From NCBI RefSeq assembly GCF_010509575.1, contig NZ_CP048437.1:310001-374000 (forward strand): a stretch of DNA of 64,000 bases, given 5' to 3'. The position numbers were made by a program, and so were the translations under genes. Source of the DNA: Faecalibacterium duncaniae. GTDB lineage: Bacteria > Bacillota > Clostridia > Oscillospirales > Ruminococcaceae. The notes under the pieces are model-generated. The model saw only the letters and a program-made list of their open reading frames with translations, did not search any database and was not told where the DNA came from. Each line of letters begins with the position of its first letter. Within the stretch, counting starts at the first letter, position 1. Below, piece by piece: positions 1 through 7,652 of this stretch.

Positions 1-1
1 T

Positions 2-2740
2 ATTGAGCTGATGCAGCAAAACATCCGGGATTATAAACGGCACGAATTGCTGGCGCAGCGTCAGCAGGAAAAGCTGGATGCGCTGCAGCAAATCAGCAGG
101 CTGTATCAGGAGATGAACCAAGCCATAGACCGCTGCCAGATCCAGAAGTTTCTGGTACGGTGGGCAGAAAAAGAAGCTGCGCAGACAGAGATCGACCAGA
201 GGGAATTGGAACGAACTGAATGCAAGGAGAACCTTGCAAATGTGAATGAGCAACGGGAGGAGCTTGAGCGGCAGATCGAACAGAAAGAAACGCGCCGCAG
301 TGAGCTTGAGCTGGCCTGCAGGCAGAGCAACGTTTTCCAGGAGGAAGAGCGTCTGCTCAACATGGAAAAGGCTCTGAGAGATGAGCAGAAAAAGCTGGAA
401 CAGGGTCTGCAAAATCTTGAAGTGGAGATTAAGCGGGAAGCACGGCGTTTGCAGAGATTCTGTGGGGAGATACAAGAACTGGAACCGGAAGAACTTCTCA
501 TACCGGTGCAGGAAGCGGCGAACACTGCGCAGAAAGCATATGCTGTATTTACTGGTGACGAGAAGGGATTGTTTGCCCGGCCTGTGGAGTTGTTTGAAAT
601 GGGGCAACAGGCAGCGGCCGAATTGTCGGATGCTGTCCGCAGTGCGGCTCATAAAACAGAGGATCGTATTGCAGAGCTGAAGAAGCAAGCCGACCAGAAA
701 AGTGCGGTGCTTGCAAATCTGCGCAGGAACATCAAAGATTATCCCCATGGGCTTCTGCTGTTCAAAGACCGGCTGGAAAAGGATCTGGCAGATAAAACGG
801 GGCATGCGGTTCCCGTTTATATTCTGGCTGATGTGCTGGAAATGGCAGATGAGCGCTGGCGTGGAGCGGTAGAAGGCTACCTAAATAACCAGAAATATTA
901 TCTGCTGGTGGAGCCGGGACGTTATCAGGATGCACTCAACATTTACGACCGGCTGAAGCAGGAAGCAGAGTACCGTGCGTTTGGTCTGGTAGATATCGGA
1001 AAACTGCGGGAAAAAGAAACACTTCGACCGTTGCCCGGTAGTCTGGCAGAAAAGGTGGAGACAGAAAACAAGCTGGCACGCAGCTATGTGGACTATCTTC
1101 TGGGTCGGGTGATATGCTGCGACACGGCAGAACAGTTGCGCTGCTATAAGACGGCAATTACGGAAGAAGGAATGCTGTATCAGGGCTATGTGGCCCGCGC
1201 ACTTCGGAAGGGCTGGATGGAAGACGCCTTCATCGGGCGGCGTGCGGTGCAGCTCCGCATCGACCATCTGGAAAAGGAACTGGCCTGTCTGCAGGAAGAG
1301 CTGCGGCATTGGCAGCCGCTCCAGAAGCAGCTGACCGGCCTGCAGGAGCCGCTTTTTACCCAAAGATTCGTCCGAATCGATGTGGCGCAAAAGCAGGAGG
1401 ACTACCAGCGCGTCCAGATGATCATCAAGGAAATCGCAGAAGTCAAAAATCAGCTTTCCCAGCTGAATCTGTTCTGGTTGGATGAGCAGCGGCGCATCAT
1501 TGAACAGTTGAAAGAAGAGATCCTTGCATTCAATAAGGAAAAAGATGCGAAAAATGTGCAAAAAGGGAAGTTGGAAGGCCGCATCCATCAGCTGGAATAT
1601 GAGATCTTGCCGGAAAAATACCAACAGTATGAGGCCATCGAAGATGTTTTGAACGAGGGGTTCACGAAGGAATACCGAGAAACCATCGGCGTTCCCCGCT
1701 ATCGGCAGGAGCTTGTCCGCTTGAAAAAGGCAGATGTCATCCGCAAGAACTTCGGCGACAGTTTGGCGCAGAGCACAAAGGCGATGGACGGGGCTCAGAA
1801 GAAACTGTTTGCAGCACGCAGAGAATATGCAGAACGGTTCAAACCCTGTGCATTCCAGATCGAGGTGATGGATAACACAGAATACGAGGAAGAACGGCGT
1901 ACTCTGCAGGAAAGCGAGCTGCCCCGATACAAAGAAAAGATCCGGGCGGCACGGGAAAGCGCAATGGAGCAATTCCAGAACGATTTCCTTGCCAAACTGA
2001 AATCCAGCATCGACCAGGTGCAAGACCAGGTGCACAATCTGAACAAGGCCCTGCGCCAGGCACAATTTGGCACAGACAAGTACCAATTCCGCGTAGGGCC
2101 AAACCCGGATTATCTGGATTACTATAACATGATCACGGCAGATGAACTGATGGAAGGCGAATCCGGTCTATTCGCACTGCCCTTTCAGCAAAAATACGGC
2201 CCATTGATCGAAAAACTGTTCAGCCAGATCACAATGGCAGACGATACGCAGCTCAATGCCCGCAAACAGAGCGAACTGCAGGAGAATATCGTCCGCTATA
2301 CAGACTTCCGGACGTATCTGAAGTTTGATTTGGAAACGACCGATCAGAACGGTTCCAAGCAGCTGCTTTCTCAAACACTGAATATGAAGTCCGGTGGCGA
2401 AACACAAACGCCATTCTATATTGCGGTGCTGGCCTCGTTTGCCCAGCTGTACCGCGTCAACGACGCTACCCGTTTTGGTAATACGGTGCGTCTGGTGGTG
2501 TTCGATGAAGCTTTCAATAAAATGGATAGTGACCGGATCACGGAGAGTGTACTCCTTCTCCGAAAGATGGGGCTGCAGGCGATCATCTGTACGCCGCCGG
2601 ATAAGGTCTCGGACATTATGCCCATTGCAGACCGTACGTTATTAGTGGACAAATCCGGATACCGGATGCATATCATTCCATTTGGAAAGGAGATGCAGAA
2701 TGAAGGAAGCACAGGTGATCCTGAATCGTCTGCTGGATAA
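2..2740 (+). CDS. jetC: Wadjet SMC-like ATPase JetC (5' end outside window)
   Basis: This is the C-terminal ~910 residues of a MukB/SMC-like ATPase, the motor subunit of the Wadjet (JetABCD) defence complex that extrudes loops on plasmid DNA. The frame is open from base 2, with no ribosome site before the first ATG at 11, so the gene starts upstream and the Walker A half is missing from view. Visible are long Glu/Lys/Gln-rich coiled coils over most of the length, an ABC signature (KSGGETQ) near 2386-2406 and a Walker B (LVVFDEAF) near 2492-2515. The C-terminal head is therefore intact. jetD follows with a 41-base overlap. The order and the identity of the partner support Wadjet; jetA and jetB would lie to the left. 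Confidence 0.9.
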   Translation: MELMQQNIRDYKRHELLAQRQQEKLDALQQISRLYQEMNQAIDRCQIQKFLVRWAEKEAAQTEIDQRELERTECKENLANVNEQREELERQIEQKETRRSELELACRQSNVFQEEERLLNMEKALRDEQKKLEQGLQNLEVEIKREARRLQRFCGEIQELEPEELLIPVQEAANTAQKAYAVFTGDEKGLFARPVELFEMGQQAAAELSDAVRSAAHKTEDRIAELKKQADQKSAVLANLRRNIKDYPHGLLLFKDRLEKDLADKTGHAVPVYILADVLEMADERWRGAVEGYLNNQKYYLLVEPGRYQDALNIYDRLKQEAEYRAFGLVDIGKLREKETLRPLPGSLAEKVETENKLARSYVDYLLGRVICCDTAEQLRCYKTAITEEGMLYQGYVARALRKGWMEDAFIGRRAVQLRIDHLEKELACLQEELRHWQPLQKQLTGLQEPLFTQRFVRIDVAQKQEDYQRVQMIIKEIAEVKNQLSQLNLFWLDEQRRIIEQLKEEILAFNKEKDAKNVQKGKLEGRIHQLEYEILPEKYQQYEAIEDVLNEGFTKEYRETIGVPRYRQELVRLKKADVIRKNFGDSLAQSTKAMDGAQKKLFAARREYAERFKPCAFQIEVMDNTEYEEERRTLQESELPRYKEKIRAARESAMEQFQNDFLAKLKSSIDQVQDQVHNLNKALRQAQFGTDKYQFRVGPNPDYLDYYNMITADELMEGESGLFALPFQQKYGPLIEKLFSQITMADDTQLNARKQSELQENIVRYTDFRTYLKFDLETTDQNGSKQLLSQTLNMKSGGETQTPFYIAVLASFAQLYRVNDATRFGNTVRLVVFDEAFNKMDSDRITESVLLLRKMGLQAIICTPPDKVSDIMPIADRTLLVDKSGYRMHIIPFGKEMQNEGSTGDPESSAG

Positions 2741-3938
2741 GTTTGAAAATAGTAAGCATCTTTCTGAACCCAACACATCCAGACGTCGGGTAATGCTGCG
2801 CATTGATAAAAGGGAGTTGCCGGAGTATCAATACGAAGATGCGGTGGTTCGGGACGCTTACAATATTGCAGCGCGGGAGCTGGAGCAGCAGGCTTTGGTG
2901 CGTCTGGAATGGGCGAGAAAGCAGAGCGTTCTCTCCTGCATTGTGCTGGATCTGGAACGGGTCGCACAGTGCTATGAATGCGCCGACAGAGTGCATCCGC
3001 AAAAAAAGGCAGAAGAGGTTGCAAACATCATCATGCAGAAGCTGGCAGACAATCCCGTTCCATGGATCGCGGCATGGAGTGATGCTGTATGTGCTCAGGT
3101 GCGGAACAGCATGAAAGTGCCGACGTATTGCAGAGAAAACGACGGTCTGCTGCAGGAGCTTTTGCTCACGTTTCAACGGTATGCGGAGCTGTCCGGCAGT
3201 GTGACGATGCGTGCATTCAGCAGCCAGTGTTTTCACGATACCAAGTATTTTGAGCGAAATGTACGGGAGCTGTTTCTTACCATTGCACGAAAATACAATA
3301 CCCAACTGGCGGCGGCCTGTACAGAAGCGAAACTTGGTGAGCGGGATCAACTTGCATTTCTGGGAATCTATGCCCGCCCGGAGCTTTACGAACTCTCGGG
3401 CGATTGCGCGATCTGCTTGAAGAAAGGAGAACTACGGCTCAGCGTAGCAGAACCTTATGGATTGGCTTTGCCCAGTACACTTGTGTCAGAGATTGTGGAC
3501 ATTGAACTGAAAAACATCTGCTGCATTACCTTTATCGAAAATAAAACGAACGATGATGAATATTTGCTGGCAGAAAAACAGCCGCAAGAACTTGTTGTTT
3601 ATCACGGCGGCTTTCTGAGCCCGCGGAAGAAAAAACTTTTTGAAAAACTGGCTGCTGCGGCAGGGGAAACCATGCAAATTCGATTCTGGGCAGATATTGA
3701 TCTGGGCGGTTTTTGTATGTTTGAAAACCTGCAAACGGTGTTCCCACAGCTTGAACCCATGCGTATGGAAGGGCGCTTTGTGGAACAGTACCACAAAAAT
3801 GGCCTGAAGCGGCCGGAGCAGTATCTGAAGAAGCTGAAGGAAGAGCGGAATGCGGGAAGACATACGCTGTTTGTTGATGCAATTGATAAGATTTTGCAAT
3901 ATGGGGTCACAATCGAACAAGAAACATTTCTGGAGTAG
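2700..3938 (+). CDS. jetD: Wadjet nuclease subunit JetD
   Basis: JetD is the DNA-cleaving subunit of Wadjet, with an N-terminal DUF3322-type arm and a C-terminal TOPRIM-like DUF2220 domain. The protein is 412 aa, normal for the family. The TOPRIM hallmarks are visible: a glutamate in FIENKTN (about 3529-3550) and an acidic DxD in WADIDLGG (about 3688-3711). The start at ATG 2700 is chosen because AAAGGAG lies at 2687-2693; an earlier in-frame ATG at 2682 has no such site. The gene overlaps the end of jetC by 41 bases, so translation is probably coupled. A repeat copy follows the stop within 60 bases. Confidence 0.88.
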   Translation: MKEAQVILNRLLDKFENSKHLSEPNTSRRRVMLRIDKRELPEYQYEDAVVRDAYNIAARELEQQALVRLEWARKQSVLSCIVLDLERVAQCYECADRVHPQKKAEEVANIIMQKLADNPVPWIAAWSDAVCAQVRNSMKVPTYCRENDGLLQELLLTFQRYAELSGSVTMRAFSSQCFHDTKYFERNVRELFLTIARKYNTQLAAACTEAKLGERDQLAFLGIYARPELYELSGDCAICLKKGELRLSVAEPYGLALPSTLVSEIVDIELKNICCITFIENKTNDDEYLLAEKQPQELVVYHGGFLSPRKKKLFEKLAAAAGETMQIRFWADIDLGGFCMFENLQTVFPQLEPMRMEGRFVEQYHKNGLKRPEQYLKKLKEERNAGRHTLFVDAIDKILQYGVTIEQETFLE

Positions 3939-3996
3939 AATTCGTGCGAAGATAAAAACGCTTGTTGCCCCATAAAAACGTACTATTATTCTTTCC

Positions 3997-4045
3997 AACG
4001 CTCTGCAATTTTGACATCCGCTCAGGCTGCAATTAAGTCTCCCCG
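3997..4045. repeat. Copy 1 (degenerate) of a repeat found after three gene blocks
   Basis: About 49 bases starting AACGCTCTG are clearly related to the 130-base repeats at 7351 and 9471, sharing the cores CGCTCTG.AATTTTG and CAGGCTGC.AT. This copy lacks the downstream hairpin part. It begins 58 bases after the jetD stop. Confidence 0.7.
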
Positions 4046-4074
4046 GAAATAAAATCTGGTAGGACAAAGAAGAT

Positions 4075-4115
4075 AAAAGCTCTTGGCTTCTGTAATGGAG
4101 GCCAAGAGCTTTTTG
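4075..4115 (+). terminator. Intrinsic terminator after jetD
   Basis: A perfect 13-bp stem (AAAAGCTCTTGGC and its complement) has a 13-base loop and is followed by a T run. It separates Wadjet from the next operon. Confidence 0.85.
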
Positions 4116-4119
4116 CATC

Positions 4120-4148
4120 TTGTTTTGTAAGCTGAAAGAGGGTACAAT
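4120..4148 (+). promoter_or_regulatory. Promoter of the DUF4869-SIR2 operon
   Basis: TTGTTT (4120-4125) and TACAAT (4143-4148) are 17 bases apart, 35 bases before a strong ribosome site (GAGGTGAT, 4173-4180). The operon can therefore be expressed independently of Wadjet. Confidence 0.6.
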
Positions 4149-4183
4149 GATAGCAGAAGTACGCACATCGATGAGGTGATAAG

Positions 4184-4621
4184 ATGCTGAACATTTTTTA
4201 CGGTGATATGAAGGAAGCGGTGTACAATACGGCTTCTTATTTCAAATACGATTACGAGGAAGACTGGATCGTTGACCCGATGGTCAAGGAAATGATTCAG
4301 GATGTGGATAAGTCTACCGTTATCGACAGTGGTGTAATTGACAGCCCGGTCTTGGGTAAAATTCCACCGATTGGTTTGTCTGGTGGCGTAAAGACACTGA
4401 TTTTGGTAAAGTTTGAGCCGGAGAAAGTGTTCAATGTATCGACTTGCGGTGACAACTGTGCAAAGTGGCTGCTCAAAATTGCAGAGCAGGAGGATCGCAC
4501 GGTGAATTTGCGTCACCTGATGGATTTTGGCAAAAAGCCGTTTACAATAAAAGTGCTGAATACGAATCAAATCGTTCACAGTATGGAAGAGCTGATTTTG
4601 GCCGCAGGTGAGTTTGTGTAA
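4184..4621 (+). CDS. DUF4869 domain protein
   Basis: This 145-aa soluble protein resembles the DUF4869 family of gut Firmicutes, whose function is unknown. It shows no signal peptide, membrane segment or catalytic motif that I recognise. It begins MLNIFYGDM and has a central GLSGGVKTLI stretch. Start: ATG 4184 sits 3 bases after an almost perfect anti-16S match (GAGGTGAT). The P-loop protein follows after 14 bases, so the two are likely co-translated partners. It is the first gene of the operon that ends with a SIR2 effector. Base composition is AT-richer than in the core genes to the right, which fits an acquired island. The family name is recalled from general resemblance; the function remains unknown. 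Confidence 0.7.
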   Translation: MLNIFYGDMKEAVYNTASYFKYDYEEDWIVDPMVKEMIQDVDKSTVIDSGVIDSPVLGKIPPIGLSGGVKTLILVKFEPEKVFNVSTCGDNCAKWLLKIAEQEDRTVNLRHLMDFGKKPFTIKVLNTNQIVHSMEELILAAGEFV

Positions 4622-4635
4622 AGGGGCTGACAGAA

Positions 4636-5598
4636 ATGAAAGGCATTCATAAAGTGGTCGTTGGCACAAAGTACCTGAAATATGAATTTGAACTGCGACG
4701 CAACTTGACCATCATTCGCGGAAATAGCGCAACGGGTAAAACGACTCTCGTAGATATGATTCGTACACATATGAACGATGGAGAGAGTGGACCGGTCACT
4801 CTAAATTGTGATAAAAGTTGCTACGTGGTAGAAGGAAATCTTTGGAAGGGACAACTTGACAATATTCAGGACAGCATTGTTTTTATCGACGAAGGAAACG
4901 AGTTTGTCAGGACCAAAGATTTTGCGCGTGCGATTCAGCAGACGGATAACTATTATGTTATCGTGACCAGAGAGGGTTTGCCAGCCTTGCCATACAGTGT
5001 GGAAGAAGTGTATGGAATCCGAACCTCTGGAAAGTATGGGACACTGAAACAGAGTTATCATTCGTTCTATCGAATTTACCCGGATAGTACGACTGAAAAT
5101 ATTAAACCGGAGAAGATCTTGACAGAGGACAGCAATTCGGGGTATCAATTCTTTGATGCGGTCTGTAAAGAACAGCAAATACAGTGTGATACTGCAAACG
5201 GAAAGTCCAATGTGTTTTCCTATTTGAAGGCTCATAGGGATGAAAAAATTATGGTGATTGCAGATGGTGCAGCATTTGGTCCTGAAATGGACAGGGTGTT
5301 GCAGTTGGTGCAGACAAGAGAAAATCTGACACTCTATTTGCCAGAATCTTTTGAGTGGCTGATATTATCTTCTGGGATTCTGAAAGATGCGGAGGTCGTA
5401 CAGATTTTGCAGACGCCGTCTGACTACATCGATGGCAAGGACTATTTCAGCTGGGAACGTTACTTTACGGCGCTTCTGACGGAGAAAACGGCTGGAACAT
5501 ATCTGAATTATACCAAGAAAACGCTGAATGAGGCCTATCTGAAAGATGGCGTGAAGAATGCGATTTTGGATCAGATGGCAAAAGTAAGGTTGAGTTGA
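4636..5598 (+). CDS. P-loop ATPase, unassigned
   Basis: This 320-aa protein has a clear Walker A (GNSATGKTT, residues 29-37) and Walker B (IVFIDE, residues 81-86). It is a compact P-loop NTPase resembling stand-alone AAA/ABC-type regulators rather than a transporter. The C-terminal half (about 190-320) contains an acidic VIADGAAFGPEMD segment near residues 215-227 that might belong to a TOPRIM-like or receiver-like fold; this is a guess. No membrane segment is seen. The gene sits 14 bases after the DUF4869 gene, and a GTG-started small ORF begins two bases after its stop. It could be the sensor or switch of the operon, with DUF4869 as partner and SIR2 as effector. Confidence 0.65.
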   Translation: MKGIHKVVVGTKYLKYEFELRRNLTIIRGNSATGKTTLVDMIRTHMNDGESGPVTLNCDKSCYVVEGNLWKGQLDNIQDSIVFIDEGNEFVRTKDFARAIQQTDNYYVIVTREGLPALPYSVEEVYGIRTSGKYGTLKQSYHSFYRIYPDSTTENIKPEKILTEDSNSGYQFFDAVCKEQQIQCDTANGKSNVFSYLKAHRDEKIMVIADGAAFGPEMDRVLQLVQTRENLTLYLPESFEWLILSSGILKDAEVVQILQTPSDYIDGKDYFSWERYFTALLTEKTAGTYLNYTKKTLNEAYLKDGVKNAILDQMAKVRLS

Positions 5599-5599
5599 A

Positions 5600-5758
5600 G
5601 TGTTATTGAATGAGAAAATCAGACAGATTGGGAGAGGAAAATATAAAAATGCCGGAGTAGGATTGCTCAAAAGTTTTGAAGATAGGTTGGATTACTTCAC
5701 GTCTATAGTGGAACTCGGTGTGGAAATGACTTCGGTTGAAAATGGGTGGATTTCATGA
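5600..5758 (+). CDS. Small 52-aa protein coupled to the SIR2 gene
   Basis: A short frame starts at GTG 5600, two bases after the ATPase stop (an in-frame stop lies at 5591). It ends TGA at 5756-5758, overlapping the SIR2 ATG at 5755 in a four-base ATGA junction. The encoded peptide is charged and soluble-looking (LLNEKIRQIGRGKYKN..., ending ENGWIS), with no membrane segment. A weak AAGG lies 10 bases upstream. The exact fit between two neighbouring genes argues for a real, translationally coupled gene, but it is short and I recognise no family. It could instead be just a leader that couples SIR2 translation to the ATPase. Confidence 0.5.
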   Translation: MLLNEKIRQIGRGKYKNAGVGLLKSFEDRLDYFTSIVELGVEMTSVENGWIS

Positions 5759-7215
5759 AAGAGCAGAATGGTAAATTATCAAGGGATGAATTTTTATCGT
5801 TTGTTAAGGCAGTCTTGAAGAAAAAATCGTTGGAAGAAAACAAACCGCTCTATTTTGAGTACAGATTATCTGAAAATGGTGAGAAAGAAAAATTTTTAAA
5901 CCGTTTTGATGCGTTTGCTCCAGAGGGATTTTCCGAGTACCGAAATTCGGTGATTTTTGAGTTTATATACAGCCGCACACTGAAAGCAGAACAGATAAAA
6001 AAACGAATAAAGGGTGTGACTGATACCTATAGAAAAAGCTATGATGCAACAATTGTTTTCATTTTAAATACTGAGTTTCAATTTGAAGACTCCAATTCTG
6101 CAGTGTGGGACTTAAGTGTCATAAATAATTGGATTGAAGAGTATCCAACTGAATATAGCCATGCGTGTTCATTGGGAATGGAGCGTAAAACAGTTGCGAG
6201 TGACAAGGAGAACATACAGCTTTTTGAAAAGCTGTACAGCGAAGGTTTATATTTAAAAAACAATGACAGCTATACGAATGCAATACGCACCTGCATCAAA
6301 GAGCAAAATGGCTTTGCAATCGTACTGGGTGCAGGTGTTTCAAAGGAACAGGGTGCAAAAACTTGGGATGAGCTGCTGAAAGATTTTCAAAAAGAAATAG
6401 AAGAAAAGCATCTTTTGGATGATTCCAAGGCTGTTTTTGAAGAAGTTGGGGGAAGTAGCTTTACAACGGCTCAGTTATGCAAGGATATCTGGGCAAGCGA
6501 GAAAACCTTTGCTTGGCAGATTCACAAAAGCTTATATGATGCAGCAAGGGATTTGGACATGAATACCGAGCTGGGAGAAATTGCGCGATTAGCCCAAAGA
6601 TGCCAAAAAGATCAAAATTTTAGAATTTTAAGTTACAATTATGATGACTTTCTTGAACAGTATTTGGCTTTTCTTGATGTAAAATGTTGCTCTATATTTA
6701 CAACAAAGGTAAGATATTCAAACGGACGGGATAGTGCAGACTTTTATGGCATGAATGGACAACCAAATCAAAGTCTGCGATTGTATCATGTACATGGCTT
6801 TTTGCCGAAAGTCACAACGAGAGATCAACTGGATATGCTTCACATGAGATCGATTTGTTTGACGGAGGCCGACTATAATATGCTTTATAATCAGCCCTAT
6901 AGTTGGCCGATTGCAAGTCAACTTTCCTTCTTTAGAGAAAATACATGTTTATTTATTGGGTGCAGTTTAAGTGATCCAAACATCCGAAGACTTTTGGAAA
7001 TCACCGCATATAATCCACCAAAACATTATGCAATTTTTGCTATGACATATAAAAGCACAGATGCGTTGGGTTACACAACAACAAAACAACTGACATCAAA
7101 AGATCGACTTCAAATTGAAAACCATTTTTACCGTATTGGAATCAACATTCTGTGGGTAAAAGATTATAGCGAGATACCAGCATGGCTGCATGATCTGAAT
7201 CAAGTGATCGTTTAA
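5755..7215 (+). CDS. SIR2-domain protein with N-terminal extra domain
   Basis: This 486-aa protein is a probable NAD+-consuming effector. Residues about 175-480 form a SIR2 domain with the expected motifs in order: GAGVS (residues 192-196), SYNYDDF, the catalytic-type His in YHVHGFLP, and FIGCSLSDPN. The N-terminal ~150 residues contain VIFEFIYS...ATIVFILNTE, reminiscent of a degenerate restriction-endonuclease-like fold (inference). SIR2 domains act as NAD+-depleting effectors in several anti-phage systems (Thoeris ThsA, DSR, SIR2-HerA). Start: ATG 5755 after GGTGG and in ATGA overlap with the small ORF; an in-frame GTG at 5746 is the alternative. The gene is clearly AT-rich compared with genes after 7.6 kb, supporting horizontal origin. 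Confidence 0.85.
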   Translation: MKEQNGKLSRDEFLSFVKAVLKKKSLEENKPLYFEYRLSENGEKEKFLNRFDAFAPEGFSEYRNSVIFEFIYSRTLKAEQIKKRIKGVTDTYRKSYDATIVFILNTEFQFEDSNSAVWDLSVINNWIEEYPTEYSHACSLGMERKTVASDKENIQLFEKLYSEGLYLKNNDSYTNAIRTCIKEQNGFAIVLGAGVSKEQGAKTWDELLKDFQKEIEEKHLLDDSKAVFEEVGGSSFTTAQLCKDIWASEKTFAWQIHKSLYDAARDLDMNTELGEIARLAQRCQKDQNFRILSYNYDDFLEQYLAFLDVKCCSIFTTKVRYSNGRDSADFYGMNGQPNQSLRLYHVHGFLPKVTTRDQLDMLHMRSICLTEADYNMLYNQPYSWPIASQLSFFRENTCLFIGCSLSDPNIRRLLEITAYNPPKHYAIFAMTYKSTDALGYTTTKQLTSKDRLQIENHFYRIGINILWVKDYSEIPAWLHDLNQVIV

Positions 7216-7270
7216 ACGTAGGTATGATTGGTACTGTATTGAACCAATGAAAATATTGGAGGTATCTTTT

Positions 7271-7318
7271 ATGCCCCAAGAAGGCGAGAATAGGCAAAAG
7301 GTGGTAAAAGTAAGCTGA
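7271..7318 (+). pseudogene. 15-codon ORF with strong ribosome site, probable gene remnant
   Basis: GGAGG at 7258-7262 precedes an ATG by 8 bases. The frame encodes only MPQEGENRQKVVKVS before a stop, 33 bases before the repeat copy. It looks like the 5' stump of a deleted gene, or a very short leader peptide. Confidence 0.3.
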
Positions 7319-7350
7319 AAACTCTTCAAATAACGAAATATCGTAAATCC

Positions 7351-7480
7351 GAACGCTCTGTAATTTTGGCACCCGCTCAGGCTGCGATCAAGAACCCCCG
7401 CAAGTAATTGCGTGAGCGCTTGAAAAAGCACAAATAATGCAAGTGAACCGCCCCGGTTTCCGAAAGAGGAAGCCGGGGCG
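7351..7480. repeat. Copy 2 of the 130-base repeat
   Basis: About 130 bases are nearly identical to 9471-9600 (three single differences in the first 110 bases, a few more in the hairpin loop). The unit begins GAACGCTCTGTAATTTTGG, holds a small hairpin (CGCAA-GTAA-TTGCG), and ends in a GC-rich terminator-type stem. It lies directly after the SIR2 module. Confidence 0.85.
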
Positions 7481-7487
7481 GTTTTTT
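7445..7487 (+). terminator. Intrinsic terminator inside repeat copy 2
   Basis: The stem GAACCGCCCCGG(TTTCC) pairs with (GGAA)GCCGGGGCGGTT and is followed by TTTTTT. It ends the SIR2 operon. Confidence 0.85.
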
Positions 7488-7571
7488 GCGCTCACGGAGG
7501 GGCAGATGAAAAACGCAGCATGAATATATACCATATAAAAATGAATATATGCTAAAATTTCGGGAAAATAC

Positions 7572-7600
7572 TTGCATTTTCATTAAAACGGGTGTATTAT
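7572..7600 (+). promoter_or_regulatory. Promoter of the C69 dipeptidase gene
   Basis: TTGCAT (7572-7577) and TATTAT (7595-7600) have 17-base spacing. An AT-rich tract with two ATGAATATAT copies (about 7519-7552) lies upstream and could be an UP element or operator. Confidence 0.6.
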
Positions 7601-7652
7601 AACACCTGCCGACGAAATGCCGACAATCAACAAGAGAGGGATCGATACTATT

